From the NCBI RefSeq assembly GCF_014649775.1, contig NZ_BMTR01000006.1, forward strand, positions 397,631 to 461,630: a stretch of 64,000 bases of DNA. Direction: 5' to 3'. Positions 25,511-34,069 of the stretch are shown in pieces. Made by a program: the position numbers and the translations under genes. Source of the DNA: Streptomyces longisporoflavus. GTDB taxonomy: Bacteria > Actinomycetota > Actinomycetes > Streptomycetales > Streptomycetaceae. The notes under the pieces were generated by a model. It was not told where the DNA came from and did not search any database. It saw only the letters and a list, made by a program, of their open reading frames with translations. Positions within the stretch are counted from its first letter, which is position 1; each line of letters begins with the position of its first letter.

Positions 25511-26134
25511 ATGGCTGACAACGATGACGACAACGTGAATCTCGACGGCGTGCTCGCCGAAGTCGGGCCCCGGCTGCGCAAGCTGCGCAAAGAACGCGGC
25601 GCGACCCTCGCGGGCCTTGCCGCCGCCACCGGCATCTCGGTGAGCACCCTCTCCCGCCTGGAGTCGGGCCACCGCAAGCCCAGCCTCGAACTGCTGCTGC
25701 CCATCGCCCGCGCCCATCAGGTCGCCCTGGACGAGCTGGTCGGCGCCCCGCCCGTCGGCGACCCGCGGGTGCGGGCCAAGCCGATCGTCCGGCACGGCCG
25801 CACGATGATCCCGCTGACCCGGCAGCCCGGCGGCCTCCAGGCGTACAAGCTGTTCGAGCCCGCCCGCTCCCTCGAACCGGACCTGCAGACCCACGAGGGA
25901 TACGAGTGGCTGTACGTCCTTTCGGGGCGGCTGCGGCTCGTGCTCGCCGACCATGACGTGGTCCTCACGGCGGGTGAGGCCGCGGAGTTCGACACGCGCG
26001 TCCCGCACTGGTTCGGGTCCACGGGGGAGGGGCCGGCGGAGTTCCTCAGCCTGTTCGGGCCGCAGGGCGAGCGGATGCACGTACGGGCGCGGCCCACCCG
26101 GCGGTCCGGGCGGCAGAAGCCCGAAGAGGACTGA
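25511..26134 (+). CDS. XRE-family transcriptional regulator with cupin domain
   Basis: A 207-residue protein. Residues about 12-68 are an XRE helix-turn-helix (LRKLRKERGATLAGLAAATGISVSTLSRLESGHRKPSLE). Residues about 115-190 are a small cupin (HEGYEWLYVLSGRLRLVLAD...AAEFDTRVPHWF) that probably senses a small ligand. This two-domain layout is common in Streptomyces regulators. It diverges from the thioredoxin-reductase-like gene 77 bp away and most likely controls it. The message appears leaderless. Confidence 0.92.
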   Translation: MADNDDDNVNLDGVLAEVGPRLRKLRKERGATLAGLAAATGISVSTLSRLESGHRKPSLELLLPIARAHQVALDELVGAPPVGDPRVRAKPIVRHGRTMIPLTRQPGGLQAYKLFEPARSLEPDLQTHEGYEWLYVLSGRLRLVLADHDVVLTAGEAAEFDTRVPHWFGSTGEGPAEFLSLFGPQGERMHVRARPTRRSGRQKPEED

Positions 26135-26155
26135 CGAAGACGGTTCCCTGCCTGC

Positions 26156-26172
26156 AAGCGACCGCTTAGTAT
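26156..26172 (+). promoter_or_regulatory. AAGCG-AC-CGCTT dyad overlapping a -10 box
   Basis: AAGCGACCGCTT (26156-26167) has perfect 5-bp arms and overlaps TAGTAT (26167-26172), a good -10 hexamer. A repressor here would block the quinone oxidoreductase-acyl-CoA dehydrogenase operon. Confidence 0.6.
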
Positions 26173-26214
26173 GCGACGGAGCCCGGTCTACGAAGAGCCC
26201 CGTGGAGGCCCCGC

Positions 26215-27183
26215 ATGCAGGCATGGCAAGTGCACCAGAACGGCGAGCCGAGCGCGGTGATGCGCCTCGAAGACGTGGACCGGCCGGTGCCGGGCGACGG
26301 GCAACTGCTGCTCAAGGTCCGCGCCGCCAACATCAACTTCCCCGACGCGCTGCTCTGCCGCGGGCAGTACCAGGTCACGCCGCCCCTGCCGTTCACGCCC
26401 GGCGTGGAGATCTGCGGCGAGACCGAGGACGGACGGCGCGTGATCGCCAACCCCGCCCTCCCGTACGGCGGCTTCGCCGAGTACGCGATCGCCGACGCGG
26501 CAGCCGTGCTGCCCGCGCCCGACGCCCTGGACGACGCCGAGGCCGCGGCCCTGCACATCGGCTACCAGACCGGCTGGTTCGGCCTGCACCGCCGGGCCCG
26601 CCTCCAGGCGGGCGAGACCCTCCTGGTGCACGCGGCGGCCGGCGGCGTCGGCAGCGCGGCGATCCAGCTCGGCAAGGCGGCGGGCGCCAGGGTCATCGGT
26701 GTCGTCGGCGGTGCCGCGAAAGCCGAGGTCGCGCGCGAGCTCGGCTGCGACGTGGTCATCGACCGGCGTACGGAGAACGTGATCGGCGCCGTCAAGGAGG
26801 CCACCGGCGGCCGTGGCGCCGACGTCGTCTACGACCCCGTCGGCGGCGACGCCTACACCCAGTCGACCAAGTGCGTCGCCTTCGAGGGACGGATCATCGT
26901 CGTCGGCTTCGCGAGCGGCGTCATCCCGACGCCCGCCCTCAACCACGCCCTGGTGAAGAACTACTCGGTCGTCGGTCTGCACTGGGGCCTGTACAACGCC
27001 AAGGACCCGCAGGCGATCCTCCGCTGCCACGAGGAGCTCACCCAGCTCGCGGCCAAGGGCGCGATCAAGCCGCTCGTCAGCGAGCGCGTGCCGCTGAGCG
27101 AGGCCGCCGCCGCCGTCCAGCGGGTCGCCGATGGTGTCACCACCGGACGTGTCGCCGTGGTTCCCGGGGGTGGCGACGCATGA
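26215..27183 (+). CDS. NADPH:quinone oxidoreductase-like (zinc-free MDR family)
   Basis: A 322-residue medium-chain reductase. NINFPDALLCRGQYQ and PFTPGVEICG are quinone-oxidoreductase motifs, HAAAGGVGSAAIQLGKAAGARVIG is the NADPH Rossmann site, and no structural-zinc cysteine cluster is seen. The ATG follows GTGGAGGCC. It overlaps the next acyl-CoA dehydrogenase by 4 nt. In actinobacterial fatty-acid operons such reductases often act on enoyl-CoA or quinones; the substrate is open. Confidence 0.9.
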   Translation: MQAWQVHQNGEPSAVMRLEDVDRPVPGDGQLLLKVRAANINFPDALLCRGQYQVTPPLPFTPGVEICGETEDGRRVIANPALPYGGFAEYAIADAAAVLPAPDALDDAEAAALHIGYQTGWFGLHRRARLQAGETLLVHAAAGGVGSAAIQLGKAAGARVIGVVGGAAKAEVARELGCDVVIDRRTENVIGAVKEATGGRGADVVYDPVGGDAYTQSTKCVAFEGRIIVVGFASGVIPTPALNHALVKNYSVVGLHWGLYNAKDPQAILRCHEELTQLAAKGAIKPLVSERVPLSEAAAAVQRVADGVTTGRVAVVPGGGDA

Positions 27184-28361
27184 CGGACGCCGCCGAACTG
27201 CGCAGCCGGACACAGGAGTTCCTCGCCGCGCACCCGCCCGCCACGACGGAACGCGCGGCATTCCTCAAGGCGCGCTTCGACGCCGGGCTCGCCTGGGTGC
27301 ACTATCCGGAAGGGCTCGGCGGCCTCGGCGCGCCGCGGTCCCTGCAGGCCGTCGTGGACGCCGAGTTGGAGGCCGCGGGCGCACCCGACAACGAGCCGCG
27401 CCGCATCGGGATCGGCCTCGGCATGGCCGCCCCGACCATCCTGCGCTTCGGCACCGAGGAGCAGAAGCGTGGCTTCCTGCGGCCGCTGTGGCTCGGCGAC
27501 GAGGTGTGGTGCCAGCTCTTCAGCGAGCCGGGCGCCGGGTCCGACCTCGCCGCCCTGGGCACGCGCGCCGTCCGTGACGGCGACACCTGGGTGGTCAACG
27601 GACAGAAGGTGTGGACGTCCGGGGCGCATGCCGCCCGGTGGGCCATCCTCATCGCCCGCACCGACCCGGATGTGCCCAAACACCGCGGCATCACGTACTT
27701 CGTCTGCGACATGACCGACCCCGGTGTCGAGGTGCGCCCGCTGCGGCAGATCACCGGCGAGGCCGAGTTCAACGAGGTCTTCCTCACCGACGTGCGTATC
27801 CCCGACGCGCACCGCCTCGGCGAGATCGGCGACGGCTGGAAGGTCGCGCAGACCACCCTGATGAACGAGCGGGTGTCCATCGGCGGCGCCCGCATCCCGC
27901 GCGAGGGCGGCTTGATCGGCCCGGTGGTCGGGGCCTGGCGCGAGCGGCCCGAACTGCGCACGCACGACCTGCACCAGCGCCTCCTGAAGCTGTGGGTGGA
28001 GGCCGAGGTCGCCAGGCTCACCGGCGAGCGGCTGCGCCAGCAGCTCGTGGCGGGGCACCCGGGGCCCGAGGGCTCCGGCATGAAGCTCGGATTCGCCCGC
28101 CTGAACCAGGAGATCAGCGGCCTTGAGCTGGAACTCCTCGGCCAGGAAGGGCTCTTGTACGAGGACTGGACGATGCGGCGGCCCGCGACAGTCGACTTCG
28201 CCGGCCGTGACGCGGGCTACCGCTATCTGCGCGCCAAGGGCAACAGCATCGAGGGCGGCACCAGCGAAGTGCTGCTCAACATCGTCGCCGAGCGTGTCCT
28301 CGGGCTGCCCTCCGAGCCGCGCACCGACAAGGACGTCGCGTGGAAGGACCTCGCCCGATGA
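27180..28361 (+). CDS. Acyl-CoA dehydrogenase (catalytic subunit type)
   Basis: A 393-residue flavoprotein that introduces the alpha-beta double bond into acyl-CoA. CQLFSEPGAGSDLAALGTRA is the FAD/acyl site and KGNSIEGGTSEVLLNIVAERVLG supplies the C-terminal EGGTSE segment with a candidate catalytic glutamate. The ATG overlaps the reductase stop, and its own stop overlaps the next acyl-CoA dehydrogenase start (ATGA). The frame is open far upstream only as shadow. Pairing suggests an alpha2beta2 enzyme. Confidence 0.92.
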   Translation: MTDAAELRSRTQEFLAAHPPATTERAAFLKARFDAGLAWVHYPEGLGGLGAPRSLQAVVDAELEAAGAPDNEPRRIGIGLGMAAPTILRFGTEEQKRGFLRPLWLGDEVWCQLFSEPGAGSDLAALGTRAVRDGDTWVVNGQKVWTSGAHAARWAILIARTDPDVPKHRGITYFVCDMTDPGVEVRPLRQITGEAEFNEVFLTDVRIPDAHRLGEIGDGWKVAQTTLMNERVSIGGARIPREGGLIGPVVGAWRERPELRTHDLHQRLLKLWVEAEVARLTGERLRQQLVAGHPGPEGSGMKLGFARLNQEISGLELELLGQEGLLYEDWTMRRPATVDFAGRDAGYRYLRAKGNSIEGGTSEVLLNIVAERVLGLPSEPRTDKDVAWKDLAR

Positions 28362-29494
28362 GCACGCAGACACCCCAGACACCGCAGAGTCCGCAGCGCG
28401 ACCAGCGCGACCTGCTGTACTCCGAAGAGGAGGAGACGCTGCGCTCGGTGGTGCGCGGCCTCCTCGCCGACCACTGCGACGCCACCGCCGTACTCGCCAG
28501 GACCGAGTCCGCCGAGCCGCACGACCGCGAGCTGTGGAAGGCGCTCGCGGACGGCATGGGCCTCGCCGGTCTGCTCGTGCCCGAGGAGCTCGGCGGCCAG
28601 GGGGCCACGCACCGCGAAGCCGCCGTCGTCCTGGAGGAGCTGGGCCGCGCGGTCGCGCCCGTGCCCTATCTGACCAGTGCCGTCATCGCGACCGAGGCGC
28701 TGCTGGCCTGCGACGGCGACGCGGCGAGGGAGCTCCTGGGCACGCTCGCGTCGGGACGCAGGATCGGCGTCCTCACGGTGCCGCTCGCCGCCGCTCCCGG
28801 CGACGCCCTGCCCGGCGTGCGCGCGGCGGGCGAGGCCCTGTACGGCAGTGTCACCGGGGTCGCCGACGCGCTCGCCGCCGATGTGTTCCTGGTGCCCACG
28901 AGTGCGGGTCTCTTCGCGGTGGACGCGGCGCTCGACGGCGTGAGCGTCGTCCCGCAGATCTCGCTCGACCTCACGCGGCCGCTGGCCACGGTCACCTTCG
29001 AGGGGGCACGCGCGCGTGCCGTCGGCCCGGAATCCGGGCCCGCCGTACGACGCGGGCTGCGGGCGGGAGCCGGGCTCCTGGCGTCCGAGCAATTGGGCGT
29101 CGCCGACTGGTGTCTGACCGAGACGGTGCGCCACTCGAAGGAGCGGCACCAGTTCAACCGGCCCGTCGGCTCCTTCCAGGCGCTCAAGCACCGGCTCGCC
29201 CAGCTCTGGCTGGAGGTGGTCAACATGCGCGCCACCGCCCGCAACGCGGCCGACACGCTCGCCGCGGGCAGCGCGGACGCCGATGTCGCGGCGGCTCTCG
29301 CGCAGGCCTTCGCGTCGCCCGCCACGGTGCACGTCGCGGAAGAGGCGCTCCAGTTGCACGGCGGCATCGGCATGACCTGGGAGCACCCCGTCCACCTGTA
29401 CCTCAAGCGGGCCAAGGCCGACTCGATCGCGCTCGGCACGGTGGGGCGGCACCGGGAGGAGCTCGCCGCACGCGTCAATCTGCCGGCGCCCTGA
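28358..29494 (+). CDS. Acyl-CoA dehydrogenase (partner subunit)
   Basis: A 378-residue acyl-CoA dehydrogenase fold protein. It has the C-terminal LQLHGGIGMTWEHPVHLYLKRAKAD segment but lacks the EGGTSE glutamate motif of its upstream partner. In actinobacteria such pairs form heterotetramers where one subunit is catalytic. The start ATG at 28358 is coupled to the upstream stop; a GTG at 28340 is in frame but adds only noise. The N-terminus is a Thr-Pro-Gln repeat (TQTPQTPQSPQ). Confidence 0.9.
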   Translation: MSTQTPQTPQSPQRDQRDLLYSEEEETLRSVVRGLLADHCDATAVLARTESAEPHDRELWKALADGMGLAGLLVPEELGGQGATHREAAVVLEELGRAVAPVPYLTSAVIATEALLACDGDAARELLGTLASGRRIGVLTVPLAAAPGDALPGVRAAGEALYGSVTGVADALAADVFLVPTSAGLFAVDAALDGVSVVPQISLDLTRPLATVTFEGARARAVGPESGPAVRRGLRAGAGLLASEQLGVADWCLTETVRHSKERHQFNRPVGSFQALKHRLAQLWLEVVNMRATARNAADTLAAGSADADVAAALAQAFASPATVHVAEEALQLHGGIGMTWEHPVHLYLKRAKADSIALGTVGRHREELAARVNLPAP

Positions 29495-29575
29495 CCCCGG
29501 CCCGGCCTGCGGCTCTCGTCCCGTGATCCACTCGGTATGGACCGCCCGTGTTACCCGCCTCTTACCTCAGGCATA

Positions 29576-29594
29576 ATTGCGAGCCGTTCGCAAT
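29576..29594. promoter_or_regulatory. Putative Nur (nickel-Fur) box
   Basis: A 19-bp dyad: ATTGCGA, GCCGT, TCGCAAT. It fits the Streptomyces Nur consensus as I recall it, tTGCaa-N5-ttGCAA, in arm spacing and in the TGC/GCA cores. It lies 31 bp before the binding-protein ATG of the following importer operon. Confidence 0.65.
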
Positions 29595-29624
29595 AACGTT
29601 TGATCTTCAGTAGGGGTGTGGAGC

Positions 29625-31229
29625 ATGAGGGCCCGATCGATACGGGGCACGGGCGCGGTAGCGGCGGCCGCCTCTCTGGCGGTCGCCGCTTCGGCCTGTT
29701 CGGCGCCGGGAGGCGGCGAGGGCGCGGGCGGCGCGAAGGGCGCCAAGGACACGGCCGTCGTCGGCATCGCGTACGAACCGGACACCCTGAGCCCGCTCCT
29801 CGGCTACGGCAAGGACGGCAACTCCAAGATCTTCGACGGTCTGCTCACGCACGACGCCGACATGAAGCTGAAGCCCGCCCTCGCGGTCGAGCTGCCCAAG
29901 GTCGGCGACGACGGCAAGACCTACACGTATCGGCTGCGCAAGGGCGTCAAGTTCAGCGACGGCAAGCCCTTCACGTCCAAGGACGTCGTCTTCACCTACG
30001 AGACGATCCTCGACAAGAAGACCAATAACGCCGCCAAGACCGAGCTCGACGCCGTCGAGAACGTCGAGGCGAAGGGCGACGACACCGTCGTCTTCCACCT
30101 CAAGTACCCCTACGCGCCGTTCGCCGAGCGCACCGTCCTGCCGATCGCACCCGAGCACATAGCCGGCAAGCAGGACGTGAACACCGGCGAGTTCACCACC
30201 AAGCCGGTCGGCACCGGCCCCTACAAGCTCGTGAAGTGGTCCAAGGGCGAGAAGCTCACCTTCAAGGCCAACCCCGGCTACTGGGGCGGCGCCCCGAAGG
30301 TCAAGAACTTCACCATGGCGATCATCAAGGACGACGACATCCGGGCCACCCGGCTCGACGCCGGTGAGCTCGACGGCGCGATCCTGCCGCCCAACCTGGC
30401 GAAGAAGTACCGAAACGACGGCAACAAGAAGACGTACGCCGCCAAGACCTTCGACTACCGCGTGGTGACGCTGCCCACCGGCAACAAGGTCGCGGGCGAC
30501 ACCGCCGTCCGGCGCGCCCTCGACACCGGCGTCGACCGCAAGGCCATGGTCGACTCGATCCTGGACGGCGCGGGCAAGGAGGCCTACGGCCCCGTCCCGA
30601 CCGACAGCCCCTGGTTCACCAAGGGCACCGAGCGCAAGCACGACCTCGCCGCCGCCGAGAAGATCCTCGACAAGGCGGGCTGGAAGCCGGGCAAGGACGG
30701 CATCCGCGCCAAGGACGGTGTCCGGGCGACGTTCCCGCTCTGGTACCTCTCCGGAGACAAGCTCCGCCAGGACCACGCGCTCGCCTACGCCTCGGACGCC
30801 AAGAAGCTCGGCATCAGGGTCGAGGTGCAGGCCGGCACCTGGGAGGTCATCCAGCCGCGCATGCCCAAGGACGCGGTCCTCGCGGGCGGCGGCTCACCGG
30901 CCGACCCGGACTTCGACCAGTACACCCTCCTGAAGTCCTCGCTCGCCGGTGACGGCTTCAACAACATGGCGCACTACGACAACCCCGAAGTCGACAAGGC
31001 GCTCGACGAGGCCCGCGAGAGCGGCGACCACGCCAAGCGGCAGGCCGCGTACGACACCATCCAGCGCGAGCTGGTGAAGAACCCGGGCTACACCTTCCTC
31101 ACCCACATCGACCACCTCTACGTCGTCGACAAGCGCTTCGGTGACCTGACCACCCAGATCGAGCCGCACGACCACGGTCTCGCGTCAGGACCGTGGTGGA
31201 ACGTCGAGGACTGGCAGCCGAAGCAGTGA
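29625..31229 (+). CDS. NikA/DppA-type substrate-binding lipoprotein
   Basis: A 534-residue SBP_bac_5 family lipoprotein. The signal ends in AVAASAC with the acylated cysteine at residue 25. The body has DTLSPLLGYGKDGNSKIFDGLL and YTYRLRKGVKFSDGKPFTSKDVVFTYE, typical of the family. It could bind peptides, nickel chelates or other compounds; the Nur-like box upstream makes nickel the best guess. I start at the ATG at 29625 with AGGGG 8 bp upstream rather than the GTG at 29616. First of five coupled genes. Confidence 0.88.
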   Translation: MRARSIRGTGAVAAAASLAVAASACSAPGGGEGAGGAKGAKDTAVVGIAYEPDTLSPLLGYGKDGNSKIFDGLLTHDADMKLKPALAVELPKVGDDGKTYTYRLRKGVKFSDGKPFTSKDVVFTYETILDKKTNNAAKTELDAVENVEAKGDDTVVFHLKYPYAPFAERTVLPIAPEHIAGKQDVNTGEFTTKPVGTGPYKLVKWSKGEKLTFKANPGYWGGAPKVKNFTMAIIKDDDIRATRLDAGELDGAILPPNLAKKYRNDGNKKTYAAKTFDYRVVTLPTGNKVAGDTAVRRALDTGVDRKAMVDSILDGAGKEAYGPVPTDSPWFTKGTERKHDLAAAEKILDKAGWKPGKDGIRAKDGVRATFPLWYLSGDKLRQDHALAYASDAKKLGIRVEVQAGTWEVIQPRMPKDAVLAGGGSPADPDFDQYTLLKSSLAGDGFNNMAHYDNPEVDKALDEARESGDHAKRQAAYDTIQRELVKNPGYTFLTHIDHLYVVDKRFGDLTTQIEPHDHGLASGPWWNVEDWQPKQ

Positions 31230-32227
31230 AGACCGCGTTCCAGAAGCTCCCCTGGGGGCCGATGGCGCGCATGACGGGACGGCGGGCCCTGTTCGCCGTC
31301 CCGGTCCTGCTCGCCGTCACCTTCGGCGTCTTCGCCATCGCCGCCGCGTCCCCCTTCGACCCCGTCAAGGCGTACGCGGGCACGGCCGGGCTCACCGCGT
31401 CGCAGGAGAACCTCGACCAGCTGCGCGTCAACCTCGGCGTCGACCAGCCGCTCGCGCAGCGCTGGTGGGACTGGCTCACCTCGGCCGTGCGCGGCGACCT
31501 CGGCGATTCGAGCACCCTGCGCCAGCCCGTCGCCGACGTCATCGGCGAACGCATCGGCTGGTCCGTGCTGCTCGCCGCCACCGCGTTCCTGCTGGCGATC
31601 CTCGTCGGCACCACGCTCGGCGTCCTCGCCGCGCGGCGCCCGGGCGGCTGGCTCGACCGGGCCGTGACCTCGCTCGCGTACACCCTCGAAGCCGCACCGC
31701 CGTTCTGGATCGGGCTGCTCGCCGTCTGGCTGTTCGCCCTGAAACTGGGGGTGCTGCCCTCGGGCGGGCTCACGGACACCGCGAGTTCGACCGTGACCGC
31801 CGGGCAGATCGCGAGCCACCTCGTGCTGCCCGCCGCCGTCCTCGCGATCTCGCAGCTCCCGTGGTTCGTGCTCTACGTACGCCAAGGGGTCGGCGACGCA
31901 CTCGGTGACGACCCCGTCCGGGGCGCACGCGCGCGTGGCCTCGCCGAACGGACCGTGCTCCTCGGGCACGCACTGCGCTCGGGCATGCTGCCGGTCCTCA
32001 CCCTGATCGGCTCGCGCGTGCCCGAACTGATCACCGGGGCGCTCCTGGTGGAGACCGTCTTCAGCTGGCCCGGCATCGCGGCGGCCACCGTGTCGGCGGC
32101 GACCGCCGTGGACTTCCCGCTGCTCGCCGCGCTCACCGTCCTCGCCACGGCGGCGGTGCTCCTGGGCAACCTCCTTGCCGACCTGCTGTACGGCCTTGCC
32201 GACCCGAGGGTGGGATTCGATGGCTGA
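31226..32227 (+). CDS. NikB/DppB-type ABC transporter permease
   Basis: A 333-residue BPD_transp_1 permease. The GTG at 31226 overlaps the binding-protein stop as GTGA. It has a first helix at about residues 17-38, the extracellular region with LRVNLGVDQPLAQRWWDWL, and the EAA loop GDDPVRGARARGLAERTVLLGHALRSG. It forms the membrane channel with the next gene. An internal ATG at 31262 is an alternative start. Confidence 0.9.
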   Translation: MKTAFQKLPWGPMARMTGRRALFAVPVLLAVTFGVFAIAAASPFDPVKAYAGTAGLTASQENLDQLRVNLGVDQPLAQRWWDWLTSAVRGDLGDSSTLRQPVADVIGERIGWSVLLAATAFLLAILVGTTLGVLAARRPGGWLDRAVTSLAYTLEAAPPFWIGLLAVWLFALKLGVLPSGGLTDTASSTVTAGQIASHLVLPAAVLAISQLPWFVLYVRQGVGDALGDDPVRGARARGLAERTVLLGHALRSGMLPVLTLIGSRVPELITGALLVETVFSWPGIAAATVSAATAVDFPLLAALTVLATAAVLLGNLLADLLYGLADPRVGFDG

Positions 32228-33095
32228 CACGACCTGGCGCGCCTCCCTCGGCGGGGCCGCCGAGAACCGCTCCACGCGCGCGTGGCGGGTGGGTTCGTCG
32301 GCGGTGATCGTCGCCGCGGTCGTCCTGGCCGTGCTCGTCGTGCCGCCGCTGGTGAACCTCGACGAGCAGGCCGTCAACCTCGCGGCCAAACTGCGACCGC
32401 CCTCCCGGGAGCACCCCTTCGGCACCGACGACGTGGGCCGCGATCTGCTCCTGCGCTGCGTGTACGGGCTGCGGGTCTCGCTGCTGGTGGGCGTGGTGGC
32501 GGCGGTCGTGGCGACCGTCATCGGCACGGCCGTGGGGGCGCTCGCCGCCGCGACGGGCGGCTGGGTGGACCGGGTCGTGATGCGGCTCGTGGACGTCTTC
32601 TCGTCCGTCCCGCATCTGCTGCTCGGCATCTTCATCGTGGCGATGTTCCGCCCCGGCGTATGGCCGGTGGTTATCTCCGTCGCCCTCACGCACTGGCTGT
32701 CCACGGCCCGCATCGTGCGCGCCGAGGTCCTGTCGCTGCGATCGCGTCCGTACGTCGACGCGGCCATCTCCGGCGGCGCGTCGCGGACGCGGGTCATCGT
32801 GCGCCATCTGCTGCCCGGCGTGCTGCCGCAGGCCGGACTCGCCGCCGTCCTGATGGTGCCGCACGCCATCTGGCACGAATCCGCGCTTTCCTTCCTCGGC
32901 CTCGGCCTCCCCACCCACCAGGCCAGCCTGGGCACCCTCGTGCAGAGCGCGCGCGGTTCGCTCCTGGCCGGGGACTGGTGGCCGACGCTCTTCCCCGGCC
33001 TGTTCATCATCGTGCCCACCCTGGCGATCGCGGGCCTCGCGGGCGCCTGGCGGGAACGGATCAACCCGCGGCGCCGATCGGAGCTGATGCTGTGA
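32220..33095 (+). CDS. NikC/DppC-type ABC transporter permease
   Basis: A 291-residue permease overlapping the previous gene by 8 nt. HPFGTDDVGRDLLLRCVYGLRVSL is the diagnostic DppC/NikC N-terminal motif and YVDAAISGGASRTRVIVRHLLPGVLPQ is the EAA loop. About six membrane helices are predicted. Its stop overlaps the start of the first ATPase gene. Confidence 0.9.
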   Translation: MADTTWRASLGGAAENRSTRAWRVGSSAVIVAAVVLAVLVVPPLVNLDEQAVNLAAKLRPPSREHPFGTDDVGRDLLLRCVYGLRVSLLVGVVAAVVATVIGTAVGALAAATGGWVDRVVMRLVDVFSSVPHLLLGIFIVAMFRPGVWPVVISVALTHWLSTARIVRAEVLSLRSRPYVDAAISGGASRTRVIVRHLLPGVLPQAGLAAVLMVPHAIWHESALSFLGLGLPTHQASLGTLVQSARGSLLAGDWWPTLFPGLFIIVPTLAIAGLAGAWRERINPRRRSELML

Positions 33096-34069
33096 CCGAG
33101 CCCCTCTCGTCCCCGGTGCTTTCCGTACGTGATCTCTCCGTACGGTTCCGCATGCGCGGCGACACCTTCGTATCCGCCGTCACCGACGCCTCCTTCGATC
33201 TGGCGGCAGGGGAGTGCCTGGCCCTCGTCGGCGAGAGCGGCTGCGGGAAGTCCGTCCTCGCGTCGGCGCTGCTCGGACTCCTTCCGCGGAACGCGGAGAC
33301 CGCCGGTTCGGCGTTCATCGGCGACGTGGACCTGATGACCGCCGACGAGCGCACCCTGGCCCGCACCGTCCGGGGGCGGCGCGTCGGTCTCGTACCGCAG
33401 AGCCCGGCCGCGCATCTGACACCGGTGCGCACGGTCCGCGCCCAGTTGGAGGAGACCCTGCGGGAGCTGGCGGGCGTGCGCCGCCCGCAGTCGCGCAAGG
33501 CCGCCGAGGCCGCCGCCGAGCGTGCCGCGTTCCCCGCCGGGCACCTGGACCGCTACCCGCACGAGCTCTCCGGTGGTCTCGCACAGCGCGCCGCCACCGC
33601 GCTCGCGCTCATCGGCGACGCGCCGCTGCTGCTCGCCGACGAGCCGACGACGGGCCTCGACCGCGATCTCGTCGACCGCACGGTGGACGAACTGCGGCGG
33701 CATGTCGGCGACGACCGCGCGCTGCTCCTGATCACCCACGACCTGGCCGCCGCCCAGCGCATCGCGGACCGTGTCGCCGTGATGTACGCGGGCCGCATCG
33801 TCGAACTCGCCGACGCCGATGACTTCTTCGGCGCCCGGGGCCCCCGCCACCCCTACGCCCGCGGCCTCCTGAACGCCCTTCCGGAGCGGGAGTTCACGCC
33901 CATCCCCGGCATGCCGCCCGAGCTGTCCGCGCTGCCGCGGGGATGCGCGTTCGCGGCGCGCTGCCCGGCGGCGGACGAGGCCTGCGAAACCGTGCCGAAG
34001 ACCGTGGACGGCGTCGCCTGTCACCACCCCCGCCCGGCGGCGGCCGTCCTGGAGGCACCCCATGCTTGA
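33092..34069 (+). CDS. NikD/DppD-type ABC transporter ATP-binding protein
   Basis: A 325-residue ATPase. Walker A GESGCGKS lies at residues 47-54, the signature is LSGGLAQR and Walker B is LLLADEPTTGLD. The C-terminus carries the oligopeptide/nickel-type extension GCAFAARCPAADEACET with spaced cysteines, which in this family can bind an Fe-S cluster or metal. The GTG at 33092 overlaps the permease stop as GTGA. It works with the second ATPase as a heterodimer. Confidence 0.9.
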   Translation: MTEPLSSPVLSVRDLSVRFRMRGDTFVSAVTDASFDLAAGECLALVGESGCGKSVLASALLGLLPRNAETAGSAFIGDVDLMTADERTLARTVRGRRVGLVPQSPAAHLTPVRTVRAQLEETLRELAGVRRPQSRKAAEAAAERAAFPAGHLDRYPHELSGGLAQRAATALALIGDAPLLLADEPTTGLDRDLVDRTVDELRRHVGDDRALLLITHDLAAAQRIADRVAVMYAGRIVELADADDFFGARGPRHPYARGLLNALPEREFTPIPGMPPELSALPRGCAFAARCPAADEACETVPKTVDGVACHHPRPAAAVLEAPHA

